Assembly (NCBI GenBank): GCA_014132595.1
Contig: BMAG01000036.1
Span: 1 to 49,297, forward strand
Direction of reading: 5' to 3'
DNA: 49,297 nt
DNA from: Gammaproteobacteria bacterium
GTDB lineage: Bacteria; Pseudomonadota; Gammaproteobacteria; DSM-16500
Shown: positions 8,246 through 16,776 of the stretch, in pieces
How positions within the stretch are numbered: the stretch's first letter is position 1
Layout of the letters: the number at the start of each line of letters is the position of its first letter
The notes under the pieces: model-generated
What the model saw: only the letters and a program-made list of their open reading frames with translations
Told to the model about the DNA's origin: nothing
Databases searched by the model: none
Position numbers and translations under genes: made by a program

Positions 8246-9595
8246 ATGCGTATTCATATTTTAGGAATTTGCGGAACTTTTATGGCAGGGATTGCCCAGA
8301 TTGCAAAACAGGCAGGACATGATGTTACAGGTTCTGATATCAATGTGTATCCGCCCATGAGTACACAACTGGAAGCGCAAGGGATTCAATTGCTTCAGGG
8401 ATATGAAGCGCAACATATTGATTCTACTGTTGACTGTGTGATTGTGGGGAATGTCATCAAGCGAGGCAATCCCGCAATGGAATACGTGCTGGAAAAAAAT
8501 CTGCCGTATGTCTCAGGCCCGCAATGGCTAGCAGAAACTATATTACGGGATCGTTGGGTCATGGCGGTTTCAGGAACACATGGTAAAACAACCACGACAA
8601 GCATGTTAACCTGGATCATGGAATATGCGAATCAATCGCCGGGATTTTTAATTGGCGGTGTCCCTGAAAATTTTGGAATATCGGCACGCAGAGGTGAAGG
8701 CGCTCATTTTGTCATTGAAGCAGATGAATATGACAGCGCTTTTTTTGATAAAAGATCAAAATTTATTCATTATCGCCCAAGAACTTTAATTTTAAATAAT
8801 CTTGAATTTGATCATGCGGATATTTTCCCCAATCTAGAAGCCATCCAGCAGCAGTTTCATTATTTAGTCCGTACGGTGCCGGGCAATGGATTGATTGTGC
8901 GGCATGCAGATGATGCGAATTTACAAGCAACTCTTGAGAAAGGTTGTTGGACACCGATTGTCACCTTTGGCGGGAAAGACGGTTTCTGGCAAGCGGAAAT
9001 GCTCACGGCTGATGGCAGTCATTTTTCAGTGAAACAAAATCATGAAAAAGTAGGTGAAGTCAGCTGGAATTTATTAGGCCGGCATAATGTTGAAAATGCA
9101 TTGGCAGCCATAGCCGCATCGCATCATGCGGGGGTGGCTGTGGAAAAAGCCTTGGAAGCTTTGCCGCATTTTAAAAATGTAAAACGGCGCTTAGAAGTAA
9201 AAGGGCAAAAAGCAGGGATTACTATTTATGATGATTTTGCACATCATCCTACCGCCATTGCGACTACGCTCGCGGGTTTGCGTGCCAAGATCGGTGATGC
9301 TCGCATGGTCGTGGTGTTAGAATTTGGTTCTTACACGATGCGTACAGGAGTGCACAAAGATACCATTAAAAATTCATTGGATGCAGCGGATATGGTGATT
9401 TGTAAACGGCCTGAACAAGACACCTGGGGATTGGAAAACGTCTTAAAGAGTTTCACTCAGCCAACAGCTTTATTTGATTCGGTGGAAAGTTTGGTGACAG
9501 GACTTGCGGATAAATTAAAATCGGGAGATCACGTTGTTGTGATGAGTAATTCAGGATTTGGTGGGATTCATCAGAAATTATTAGGCGCGATCTAA
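8246..9595 (+). CDS. mpl: UDP-N-acetylmuramate:tripeptide ligase (murein recycling)
   Basis: Mpl joins recycled L-Ala-gamma-D-Glu-meso-diaminopimelate to UDP-MurNAc in the cytoplasm, returning cell-wall peptides to peptidoglycan synthesis. The 449-residue product starts MRIHILGICGTFMAGIA, the family's nucleotide-binding opening, followed by the Mur-ligase P-loop GTHGKTTTTSM, EADEYDSAFFD, and HHPTAIATTL in the C-terminal domain. The frame is open from 8186, but the ATG at 8246 has a strong GGGGGG ribosome site and matches the family start. It diverges from the histidine kinase gene and is followed by a hairpin terminator. Confidence 0.95.
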   Translation: MRIHILGICGTFMAGIAQIAKQAGHDVTGSDINVYPPMSTQLEAQGIQLLQGYEAQHIDSTVDCVIVGNVIKRGNPAMEYVLEKNLPYVSGPQWLAETILRDRWVMAVSGTHGKTTTTSMLTWIMEYANQSPGFLIGGVPENFGISARRGEGAHFVIEADEYDSAFFDKRSKFIHYRPRTLILNNLEFDHADIFPNLEAIQQQFHYLVRTVPGNGLIVRHADDANLQATLEKGCWTPIVTFGGKDGFWQAEMLTADGSHFSVKQNHEKVGEVSWNLLGRHNVENALAAIAASHHAGVAVEKALEALPHFKNVKRRLEVKGQKAGITIYDDFAHHPTAIATTLAGLRAKIGDARMVVVLEFGSYTMRTGVHKDTIKNSLDAADMVICKRPEQDTWGLENVLKSFTQPTALFDSVESLVTGLADKLKSGDHVVVMSNSGFGGIHQKLLGAI

Positions 9596-9600
9596 AAAAT

Positions 9601-9633
9601 AAAGCCACCCTAACGATTGTTTAGGATGGCTTT
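9601..9633. terminator. Bidirectional intrinsic terminator between mpl and omp gene
   Basis: A 14-bp stem AAAGCCACCCTAA / TTAGGATGGCTTT with a short loop lies between two convergent genes. A-rich sequence on one side and T-rich on the other let it work in both directions. Confidence 0.8.
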
Positions 9634-9646
9634 AAGAATGTTACGA

Positions 9647-10315
9647 TTAACCGAAGTTATAAGCGCCGGTCAATGTTAACATGTTAGCGCTTGGAATTGC
9701 TTTAGCGCTTGTGTTGGTGTTGCCGCTGCCTTGAATGTGTGAAAATTCTAAGCCGGTTGTTACGTGTGAATTCACATCGTAGCTCGCGCCAACGCCTACT
9801 ACAGGACGTAATTTACGAGTTGTTTGTGAACCTGTACGTAAATTGGAATTGTCCTTCAATACAATCGCACCGTTGGAATTATTGCTGTAGTTAACTTTGC
9901 TGTAAACTTCAGCAGCACCGCCTAATGCATAAAGATTGAAGTCTTGTTGGATTGGTAAATATCCTTTCGCAACAAGGCTTATTGTGCTCATTGTGTATTT
10001 GGCTGATGCAGTGTTGCTTTCTACTGTCATTTTGTTAGTAGTACGAGCATAATTTGCGAAGTTAGCTTCAAGACCAAAGTATTGGTTGAAGTTATAACCA
10101 CCAAATAATTTTCCACCGAGTCCGCCGTTTTGGGTTGTTGATTTACCAGCGGTATCTGTTGTATTCACAAACATGGATTTACTAGCAGCACTGATGTTGC
10201 TTGCACCTAAACCGATACCAGCGTATGCGCCTGGTTGTGCAGCATTAGCTAGAGACATAACCATGAATGATGAAGCAACTGCTACACCGATTTTAGTCAT
10301 TGTTTTTGTAACCAT
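9647..10315 (-). CDS. Outer membrane beta-barrel protein (OmpA-like barrel)
   Basis: The 222-residue precursor has a signal peptide ending ANA|AQPG near residue 26, then a glycine- and aromatic-rich alternating pattern typical of an eight-stranded barrel: YAGIGLGASN, GGKLFGGYNFNQYFGLEANF, LVAKGYLPI, LYALGGAAEVY, VVGVGASYDV, TGLEFSHI, and a terminal strand LTLTGAYNFG. There is no peptidoglycan-binding OmpA C-domain. It resembles small surface barrels of the OMP_b-brl/OmpA-like group; the role (adhesion, stability or porin-like) cannot be told. The start at 10315 follows a good GAGGA site. A sigma70 promoter is visible upstream, consistent with strong expression. Confidence 0.8.
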   Translation of the reverse strand: MVTKTMTKIGVAVASSFMVMSLANAAQPGAYAGIGLGASNISAASKSMFVNTTDTAGKSTTQNGGLGGKLFGGYNFNQYFGLEANFANYARTTNKMTVESNTASAKYTMSTISLVAKGYLPIQQDFNLYALGGAAEVYSKVNYSNNSNGAIVLKDNSNLRTGSQTTRKLRPVVGVGASYDVNSHVTTGLEFSHIQGSGNTNTSAKAIPSANMLTLTGAYNFG

Positions 10316-10356
10316 ATATCCTCACTTTTGTATTGAAAAAAATAAAAATCGGAAGG

Positions 10357-10385
10357 ATTGTACCATTAGAGAACTGCAATGTAAA
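10357..10385 (-). promoter_or_regulatory. Sigma70 promoter of the outer-membrane barrel gene
   Basis: On the minus strand a TTTACA -35 (10380-10385) and a TACAAT -10 (10357-10362) are separated by exactly 17 bp. Transcription would start near 10350, giving a leader of about 35 bases before the ATG at 10315. Confidence 0.7.
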
Positions 10386-10437
10386 TTACTTAAACATGAG
10401 TATAATTTGTGTGTATTTTAGATGCAAAAAGGATGAA

Positions 10438-11754
10438 TTAAGAATGTGCAATATAAATAAAATATCCTATAAAAATGAGCGCGAGCACAACAAGCATCGC
10501 ATTTAGATCTTGTATTTTTTTGCAACAAATTTTGAGAATCACAAAAGAAATAATGCCGACACCGAAGCCATCAGCGATTGAAAAGGTGAAGGGGATCATC
10601 AGTGCTGTTAAAAGACTTGGAATAGTTTCGGTTAAATTGTTCCAATCAATATGAGTTAAATTGCGCATCATAAGGCAAGCGATAAATAAAAGTGCAGATG
10701 AAGTTGCATAAGTGGGGATGGTTTCTGCGAGCGGTGAAAAGAAGAGAGCGCAGATAAAAAAGAAAGCAACGGTGACAGCGGTTAAGCCGGTGCGTCCGCC
10801 GGCTTTTATACCCGCGGAACTTTCAATATAGGGGCTTGTGCTCGATGTGCCTATTAAAGAACCGATAATCGTGGCAATACTTTCTGCAGCGAGTGCGCTT
10901 GATAATCGTTCAGTTTTTTTTGTGTCTTTGTTGAGACCGGAAAATTGTAAAAGACCGACCAGGGTGCCGGTACTGTCAAATAATGCAACAATTAGGAACG
11001 TCAGAATGACGGCGATGCCTTGCTGGTTCCATAAATGTTTAAGATCAAAAGCGAGAAAGGCATTATTATGAGCCGGCGGTAAAGAAATGATGCCATGAAA
11101 GGTGCTCACCTTGAAAATAATGCTTAGTAAGGTGGTTGCCAGAATGCTAATGACGATCGAGCCAGGGATTTTGTAATGCTCGAGGATTGTGATAAAGCAA
11201 AATCCAAACAAAAATAATAAACCTTCCCAGGAACCAATATGGCCAAGTGACACCATGGTTTTGGGATTTGCGACGACGATGCCCGCGGTTTTTAATGCAA
11301 TCAGTGCAATAAAAATGCCTAAACCGGCGGCGACGGCGATGCAAAGTCCTTCAGGTAACGATTGAAGAATAAGACGCCGGATATTGGTGACGCTCATAAT
11401 AAAAAATAGAACGCCCGCGATAAAAACGGCGCCGAGTGCGCTTTGCCAGGAATACCCCAGGCTTTGGACGATAGTGTAGGAAAAATAAACGTTCAGCGCC
11501 ATCCCGGGTGCAAGTGTGATCGGAAAGTTAGAAAGTAAACCAATAAGTAGGCTGCCGATGGCGGTGACGATACAGGTAGCAACAAAAACAGACCGGCTGT
11601 CCATACCGGCACTGGCTAAAATGGCGGGGCTTGCGAATAGGATGTAGGCCATGGTTAAGAACGTTGTGATGCCGGCCAATACTTCGATACGTGTGGAGGT
11701 GTTGTGTTGTGTTAATTTGAAATAGCGGTCTAAATGGGGCAGTAGGTTTCTCAT
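10438..11754 (-). CDS. NCS2-family guanine/hypoxanthine permease (AzgA-like)
   Basis: The 438-residue product is a polytopic inner-membrane transporter of the NCS2/AzgA purine permease group. Family marks include the start RYFKLTQHNTSTRIEVLAGI, TTFLTMAYILFASPAILA, FPITLAPGMALNVYFSY, the ALFDSTGTLVGL segment and TSSTSPYIESSAGIKAGGRT near the substrate site. About a dozen hydrophobic segments are visible. It probably imports guanine, hypoxanthine or adenine by proton symport; the exact substrate is not predictable. It lies downstream of a copy of the dispersed repeat and is the only purine transport gene in the window. Confidence 0.9.
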   Translation of the reverse strand: MRNLLPHLDRYFKLTQHNTSTRIEVLAGITTFLTMAYILFASPAILASAGMDSRSVFVATCIVTAIGSLLIGLLSNFPITLAPGMALNVYFSYTIVQSLGYSWQSALGAVFIAGVLFFIMSVTNIRRLILQSLPEGLCIAVAAGLGIFIALIALKTAGIVVANPKTMVSLGHIGSWEGLLFLFGFCFITILEHYKIPGSIVISILATTLLSIIFKVSTFHGIISLPPAHNNAFLAFDLKHLWNQQGIAVILTFLIVALFDSTGTLVGLLQFSGLNKDTKKTERLSSALAAESIATIIGSLIGTSSTSPYIESSAGIKAGGRTGLTAVTVAFFFICALFFSPLAETIPTYATSSALLFIACLMMRNLTHIDWNNLTETIPSLLTALMIPFTFSIADGFGVGIISFVILKICCKKIQDLNAMLVVLALIFIGYFIYIAHS

Positions 11755-11832
11755 CGCCTGCGTCTCTAAAGGTTGGGGTTTTCATAAGGGAGTGTACACA
11801 TACCGGGGAATATTGGAAGGGTAAATTGGGGG

Positions 11833-11873
11833 AAAAGACGCAAACGGGCTCGCAAACGTTCACGTTTACGATG
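11833..11873 (+). repeat. Dispersed ~40-bp palindromic repeat, intact copy
   Basis: This is one of the clearest copies of the window's dispersed element: GACGCAAACGGGCTCGC followed directly by AAACGTTCACGTTTACGA. It contains the short inverted repeat AAACGT/ACGTTT. It sits between two divergent genes, the purine permease and the unrecognised gene at 11931. Confidence 0.8.
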
Positions 11874-11930
11874 CAATATAAGCCAAAATAGCATATAATA
11901 TGCACATTTACATCAAAGAGGTTGAATAAT

Positions 11931-13025
11931 ATGGCAAATCAGGGTGCTGTTGACGCCAAAGAGGAGCGTTTTTCTAGTCGATATGTCCTTCATTCTGAGA
12001 CAGTGACTCCGCCTATTCCTGTAGGGCAAAAATTAAAATTTGCTGCCATGAATCCTTTTGGAGAGGATAAACCCGTCAATATAGTGACCTTAGATGCCGA
12101 TAATAAAGAAGGTTATGATGGAATTTACACCGGCGGGATGACTGCGTGTATCACGACCACTGTGATTGAAAGAGATGCTCAGGGAACGATCATTCGTCTT
12201 ACGATGATGCATTATGATGGTGGGTTAAGCGAAAATAGATTACGGAATATTATGAATGGATTAAAGCCATTACCCGAAGGCGGTTATCGAGAGCTTATTT
12301 TCTCGGGAGGGAACGGTAGTGAGAATAAAGAAGCGTTTAAAGAAAGATTAAATTATTTAAGCGGCATGGAAGAAGATTTAGATCAATTAAAATTTAAAAA
12401 ACCGTATAAATATACTTTTGTTCCAAATACCCATGGTTCTGCTTGTGTTACTTTTGATGGATATGCAGGTCCCTTATATGGCAATCAGGACGCAATATTA
12501 ACACGATTGCCTATGTCACAATCGAAGCCAGATTTTATGACGGTTGAACAAAAAAGTTTGGCGGATGAAAAGCGGGAATTTGAAAGATTAAAAATGGATG
12601 GTCGCGTTGATGGTTCAGCAGTTGAGAGAATGCAAGATGCAATTGCTGCAGCAGGGTGTAATGATGAAGTCAGAGCAAAATTATATTTTTATACTCGGGA
12701 ATTAATTTTTAAGACGCGGTTTAATTCGGATATTGATCAAAAGAATAGGAACGTTGATCCTGCTGCAATACGGGCAATGGAATGTTACAAAAAACAAATT
12801 AACGCATTACCCTTATTTTCAAACAAAGAACTCATTTTAAATGCCGCTCTTGGTATTGCATGTGGTGTTGCTGCGGTAGCGGGTGCTCCAGCTGTTTCTG
12901 TTGTTGGTGTGTTTGGAGTAGGCTATTTGGCTTACAGAAGAAGAAGTAGAAAAAACGCGCGAGCGGTATTGGAAGACGAGGCAAAGGATAATACGCAAAA
13001 TAAGGCTGTAATTTTTAATGGTTAA
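11931..13025 (+). CDS. Unrecognised protein, possible CheD/CNF-like deamidase fold
   Basis: I do not recognise this 364-residue protein as a known family. The ATG at 11931 follows GAGG by nine bases; an upstream TTG at 11922 is less likely. There is no signal peptide. Residues 68-99 read as a strand with a Cys, a loop, and a strand with a His: GGMTACITTTVIE (Cys73) and LTMMHYDGG (His94), followed by ELIFSGGNGS at 121-130. This order, Cys then His about 20 residues later then a FSGG-type strand, recalls CheD and CNF/BLF1-like glutamine deamidases. That is inference from short motifs only. Near the C-terminus (about 305-336) is a Gly/Ala-rich hydrophobic hairpin, then basic YRRRSRKN, which could insert in a membrane. 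A secreted effector is possible but not shown. Confidence 0.55.
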   Translation: MANQGAVDAKEERFSSRYVLHSETVTPPIPVGQKLKFAAMNPFGEDKPVNIVTLDADNKEGYDGIYTGGMTACITTTVIERDAQGTIIRLTMMHYDGGLSENRLRNIMNGLKPLPEGGYRELIFSGGNGSENKEAFKERLNYLSGMEEDLDQLKFKKPYKYTFVPNTHGSACVTFDGYAGPLYGNQDAILTRLPMSQSKPDFMTVEQKSLADEKREFERLKMDGRVDGSAVERMQDAIAAAGCNDEVRAKLYFYTRELIFKTRFNSDIDQKNRNVDPAAIRAMECYKKQINALPLFSNKELILNAALGIACGVAAVAGAPAVSVVGVFGVGYLAYRRRSRKNARAVLEDEAKDNTQNKAVIFNG

Positions 13026-13032
13026 AAATACA

Positions 13033-13097
13033 GTGCTTTGTCATTCATACAAAGGCACGCGCTGTCACAAAAGTGTCATCCTAGCCAATAGCGCCTG
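13033..13097. repeat. Convergent gene gap with hairpin and half repeat
   Basis: Between two converging genes a 9-bp stem (GTGCTTTGT at 13033-13041 with ACAAAGGCAC at 13049-13058, one bulge) may act in termination. Directly after it, CATCCTAGCCAATAGCGCC at 13077-13095 matches one arm of the larger palindrome at 16777-16960, so this is a half copy of that element. Confidence 0.5.
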
Positions 13098-13100
13098 AAG

Positions 13101-14021
13101 TTATAAATCACGATCAAAAGTGTCGGAGAGTTGGTGGATTATTTTTTTATCTTCAGTGATCACGGATAGCTCTCGATTTTCATCCAGTGATGTTTTAGTC
13201 AAATTGATGGAACCTACCATCGCGCGTTTCTGATCAATAATAAAAGCTTTTGCATGGATATAATTCTCATGGCTGACATGCACTTCAACACCGGCGCGTT
13301 TTAAATAATTGAGGCATTGTTTTTTAGGAAGTTTGGATAAGAGAATTTGTACTTTGACATTGGAATGTGCGGCATCAGCTAAAGCGCCTACGATTTCATA
13401 ATCAGCCAGTGTTTGCGTATAAATTTTTATACTGAATTTTGCTTTTTTAATTAAAGAGAGTATTTTTCTGCGGCTATTATCGGGACTCCAGACTAAATTC
13501 GGATTTTGTACAGCAACAGGATTCCGTGCCCAGTCTGCATCAAACACGCGTTGAATTTCTTGTACCATGGAAGGATCTGTAATGAGAATTGCAAAATTAC
13601 GTTCTTTTTTGAATGCCGCATGCGTGAGATTAAAAGTCATGACGATTGCGTTATTCTGATCGAGCAATATGGTTTTCTGGTGTAAAAATCTAAATTGTGA
13701 ACTTGGCCAATGTAGAAGGATTTGGGCATGTTGTAAAAATTGGATCGCTTTTTTATTTTCATCTTCTATTTTATAGGGATGAGGTTCTAGCAATACCCGC
13801 ACGCTTTTCCCCGCTTGTTTGGCTTGTAATAAAGACTGCAATAAACTGCCATCCGTAAAACCATACATAGAAAGATTAACCGACGATTTAGCATCGTTAA
13901 TCGCTGTGAATAAGGGAGCGCGTCCAGCGTCTGGCTCAATAATGAGTTCATCCGCAAAACAAAGTACGAAAAAATTAAAAAGAAAAATAAATAAGGTTAT
14001 TTTTTTAAAACAATTTTTCAA
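13101..14021 (-). CDS. Exported phospholipase D-family protein (two HKD motifs)
   Basis: The 306-residue protein begins with a signal peptide ([16 protein letters not shown], about residues 8-23) and has two PLD catalytic motifs: His114-x-Lys116-x4-Asp121 (HQKTILLD) and His255-x-Lys257-x4-Asp262 (HAKAFIID), each followed by the family's N/S-containing strand (MTFNLT, GSINLT). One HKD from each half forms the active site, so a single chain is complete. Such enzymes are phospholipases or DNA nucleases in the periplasm or outside the cell; a Nuc-like nuclease is usually about half this size with one motif. Its ATG overlaps the recR stop by four bases, implying translational coupling. The partnership with recR is unusual. 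Confidence 0.88.
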   Translation of the reverse strand: MKNCFKKITLFIFLFNFFVLCFADELIIEPDAGRAPLFTAINDAKSSVNLSMYGFTDGSLLQSLLQAKQAGKSVRVLLEPHPYKIEDENKKAIQFLQHAQILLHWPSSQFRFLHQKTILLDQNNAIVMTFNLTHAAFKKERNFAILITDPSMVQEIQRVFDADWARNPVAVQNPNLVWSPDNSRRKILSLIKKAKFSIKIYTQTLADYEIVGALADAAHSNVKVQILLSKLPKKQCLNYLKRAGVEVHVSHENYIHAKAFIIDQKRAMVGSINLTKTSLDENRELSVITEDKKIIHQLSDTFDRDL

Positions 14022-14614
14022 AGCTGTTCTCTTCCCGCAAAAGCATGGGCTAGTGTTCCGCTGTCAATGTATTCTAATTCGCTGCCTAAGGGTACACCGT
14101 GAGCGATTCGAGTGACCTTGATCGGATGGTTTTTGACGAGTTCAGAAATATAATGCGCGGTTGCTTCTCCTTCCATCGTCGGATTGGTGGCGAGGATTGT
14201 TTCTTTGATGGTGCCGCCTGAAAGTAAAAGTGCTAATTCTTTTAAGCCTAATTCTTCGGGGCCAATGCCATCTATTGGAGAAAGATGTCCCATGAGTACA
14301 AAATACAAACCTCGATAACTACCCATTTGTTCAACAGCAATAATATCTGCTGGACTTTCTACAATACAAAGTAGAGAGCGATCACGTTGTGGGGAGCTGC
14401 AAAAATGGCAATACTCGGATTCACTAAAAGTACGGCAATTTTTACAGTGATTGATTTCTTGCATGGCTTGATGGAGCGTGGCTGCCAAATGCTTGCCTTT
14501 TTCTCGTTGACGTTCCAGTAGCTGAAATGCCATCCGTTGCGCTGTTTTTGGGCCGACGCCGGGCAAACAACGCAACGCTTCAATCAATTGAGCAAGCAGT
14601 GGGCTAAACTGCAT
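14018..14614 (-). CDS. recR: Recombination mediator RecR
   Basis: RecR works with RecF and RecO to load RecA onto single-stranded gaps. The 198-residue product has the N-terminal helix-hairpin-helix ([14 protein letters not shown]), a four-cysteine zinc site (Cys57, Cys60, Cys69, Cys72), the Toprim domain with [14 protein letters not shown], and the closing IARGVP-type segment read here as [15 protein letters not shown]. It lies six bases after ybaB, and dnaX is upstream, the classical dnaX-ybaB-recR order. Confidence 0.97.
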   Translation of the reverse strand: MQFSPLLAQLIEALRCLPGVGPKTAQRMAFQLLERQREKGKHLAATLHQAMQEINHCKNCRTFSESEYCHFCSSPQRDRSLLCIVESPADIIAVEQMGSYRGLYFVLMGHLSPIDGIGPEELGLKELALLLSGGTIKETILATNPTMEGEATAHYISELVKNHPIKVTRIAHGVPLGSELEYIDSGTLAHAFAGREQL

Positions 14615-14620
14615 AGAGGA

Positions 14621-14968
14621 TTAACCACCTTCTGGTAAATCGAAACCGTCCGGTAATTTAATGCCGGTCAGTGCGGACATTTTTTCTCGGGTGCCTTTTT
14701 CGATTTTGGTTGCTGCATCGTTAATGGCGGCTGCAATCAAGTCTTCGATGATGGCTTTTTCTTCTTTCAACAAGCTAGGATCCAGCGTAACGCGTTTGGC
14801 CATATGCTGACCATTCATAAGAATTTTAACAAGTCCGCCGCCGGATTGACCCGTGACTTCCATTTCTGTGACTTGTTTTTGAATATCTTGCATTTTCTTT
14901 TGCATTTCTTGAGCTTTTTTCATCAGCTCGCCTAAGCCTGCTGATTTATCATTAAAAGATTTTGTCAT
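14621..14968 (-). CDS. ybaB: Nucleoid-associated protein YbaB/EbfC
   Basis: This is a small (115 residues) dimeric DNA-binding protein that coats DNA and may influence expression and RecR-dependent repair. Family features are the long N-terminal amphipathic helix rich in Met, Lys and Gln (LMKKAQEMQKKMQDIQKQ), the central strand with GGLVKILMNGQ, and a C-terminal helix ending in LPDGFDLPEGG. The start at 14968 has no serious competitor. It sits between dnaX and recR. Confidence 0.95.
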   Translation of the reverse strand: MTKSFNDKSAGLGELMKKAQEMQKKMQDIQKQVTEMEVTGQSGGGLVKILMNGQHMAKRVTLDPSLLKEEKAIIEDLIAAAINDAATKIEKGTREKMSALTGIKLPDGFDLPEGG

Positions 14969-15053
14969 TTTTAGAGCCTCTGTTGGTTAAGCTTTGGGGA
15001 TTTTAGCAAATGTCTTTGATAAAGAATATAAAAAACAAAGATTTTAAGGAAAT

Positions 15054-15091
15054 CGGATACGTGACCGTTTGCGATTCCGCTTGCGTCTTTT
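15054..15091 (-). repeat. Dispersed ~40-bp repeat copy between dnaX and ybaB
   Basis: Read on the minus strand this gives AAAAGACGCAAGCGGAATCG then CAAACGGTCACGTATCCG, close to the consensus with a few changes in the left and right arms. It lies within the dnaX-ybaB operon spacer, so it would be transcribed. Confidence 0.7.
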
Positions 15092-15122
15092 CTTAAGTTT
15101 CTATGCAGATATTCTGAGAAAC

Positions 15123-16694
15123 TCACGAAACCGTCTGAATAGAATCCACATCCAGCGTCGCATCAAACATACTGATTATTTTCTGCACTTCGCTATCCTT
15201 CTTAATCGCATCAGTTGCTGTTGCCTGACGAGTGAGCTTTTCCTGATGCTGGATCTTCGCTGGCGTTTCGATTTCTGTTGAAGTGAGTTTGATTTCAAGC
15301 TTGATCGGTTTATTAAAATAATTGACTAAGGCCTCTTCAATTCTCGCAAGCAATTTTGGATTAAACATCGGTTCATGCTGTGCTGACAGCGTGAGTGTGA
15401 TCTGAGTTTCGGTCATCGATGTCAATGTACAATTGGCAGCTAAAGCTTGTGCCATACCGGTTAAATGTAGTTGGGATAAAATGTTTGACCATTGACGAGG
15501 CTGGGTTGCTGATGTTGTTAGATCTGGAGCCAAAGGTTTCGGTTTTTCTGCAACGAGCGGCGGACTGGCTGGCGGCGCTTTTTTTTCCTGGGGGTGATAA
15601 GATTGTTTAACGGTGCGATCGGGTGCAGGCTTAAACGCTAACATACGCAGCATGATCATTTCAAAACCCAGTTGAGGATTAGGTGCTAAAGGTAAATCAC
15701 GACGGCCAATGAGTGCAATTTGGTAATAAAGTTGAATTTCTTCAGGTGTAAAACGTTTTGCAAGTTGTGTGATTTGTTCCTGTGGATCAAGTGATTTCTT
15801 TATCAGTTGCGTGAGACTGAGTTGATGTAATACGGTTAACAAATCTTCGAGCACCTGATTGAAATCCGCAGCAAATTCTGCAAGCTGTGAGATTTCGTTT
15901 ATTAATTGATTTCCATCTTGATCAGCAAGCGCATGCAGTAAGCGGAATAAGGTATCTTGTTCAATACTACCTAACATTTGACGTGTTTCTGTTGTTGTTA
16001 TGTTGCCCTGACAAAATGCATTCGTTTGGTCGAGCAGACTCAGCGCATCACGCAGACTGCCATCGGCGGCTTTTGCTAAATCTTGCAATGCTTCGGTTTC
16101 ATGGGTTATTTTTTCTTGATCGCAAATATGTTTTAGATGCTGTGCAATTTGCTCAACAGGAATGCGTTTTAAATTTAATTGTAAGCATCGCGAAAGAATA
16201 GTGACAGGTAAACGTTTGGGATCGGTAGTTGCTAATAAAAAAATGACATACGGAGGGGGTTCTTCCAGTGTTTTCAATAAGGCATTAAAACTGCTGGTAG
16301 AAAGCATATGCACTTCGTCGATTAAATAGACTTTATATCGGCCTTGCGTGGGTTGGTATTGAATGTTGTCTAAGACCTCGCGCGTATCTTCGACTTTTGT
16401 GCGAGAAGCAGCATCGATTTCCATGAGATCTAAAAAACGACCGGCATCGATCGCGGTGCAATTTTGACACGTACCGCAGGGTGTTGCCGTGATACCGGTT
16501 TCACAGTTAATGCATTTTGCGAGTATGCGTGCAAACGTTGTTTTTCCTACGCCGCGGGTACCGGTAAATAAATAAGCATGATGCAAACGTTGTTGGGTCA
16601 ATGCATGGGTTAGAATGCGTATCACATGTTCCTGGCCAACGATTTCCTTTAGAACACGGGGCCGCCATTTACGCGCAAGAACTTGATAAGACAT
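15123..16694 (-). CDS. dnaX: DNA polymerase III subunit tau (gamma by frameshift?)
   Basis: The product is the clamp-loader ATPase that ties the polymerase cores together. At 523 residues it is shorter than E. coli tau (643). Walker A is GTRGVGKT at 45-52; the zinc module has Cys64, Cys73, Cys76 and Cys79; Walker B is LIDEVHM; sensor 1 is in LLATTDPKRLP; the arginine-finger SRC motif is at 168-170. After about residue 355 comes a proline/lysine-rich linker and a less conserved C-terminal domain that binds the polymerase. An A8 run in the linker could give a short gamma-like product (see separate entry). It heads the dnaX-ybaB-recR operon. Confidence 0.96.
   Translation of the reverse strand: MSYQVLARKWRPRVLKEIVGQEHVIRILTHALTQQRLHHAYLFTGTRGVGKTTFARILAKCINCETGITATPCGTCQNCTAIDAGRFLDLMEIDAASRTKVEDTREVLDNIQYQPTQGRYKVYLIDEVHMLSTSSFNALLKTLEEPPPYVIFLLATTDPKRLPVTILSRCLQLNLKRIPVEQIAQHLKHICDQEKITHETEALQDLAKAADGSLRDALSLLDQTNAFCQGNITTTETRQMLGSIEQDTLFRLLHALADQDGNQLINEISQLAEFAADFNQVLEDLLTVLHQLSLTQLIKKSLDPQEQITQLAKRFTPEEIQLYYQIALIGRRDLPLAPNPQLGFEMIMLRMLAFKPAPDRTVKQSYHPQEKKAPPASPPLVAEKPKPLAPDLTTSATQPRQWSNILSQLHLTGMAQALAANCTLTSMTETQITLTLSAQHEPMFNPKLLARIEEALVNYFNKPIKLEIKLTSTEIETPAKIQHQEKLTRQATATDAIKKDSEVQKIISMFDATLDVDSIQTVS
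15579..15586 (-). other. A8 slippery run in dnaX, possible frameshift site
   Basis: On the coding strand the codons for Glu370-Lys371-Lys372 read GAA AAA AAA followed by GCG, a run of eight A. Slipping -1 there would lead to a TGA at about 15373-15375 (a product near 440 residues), and +1 to a TAA at about 15518 (near 392 residues). E. coli dnaX makes gamma by a -1 shift on A AAA AAG and Thermus by transcript slippage on an A run. Whether this run is used is unknown. Confidence 0.4.
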
Positions 16695-16776
16695 TCGCTA
16701 TTCGTCCTGTAAAATGAGTCATACGGTATTAAACGGAGGATTTTTGCTTTCCAGCAGGAGCAGGTTTCACTGCGGT

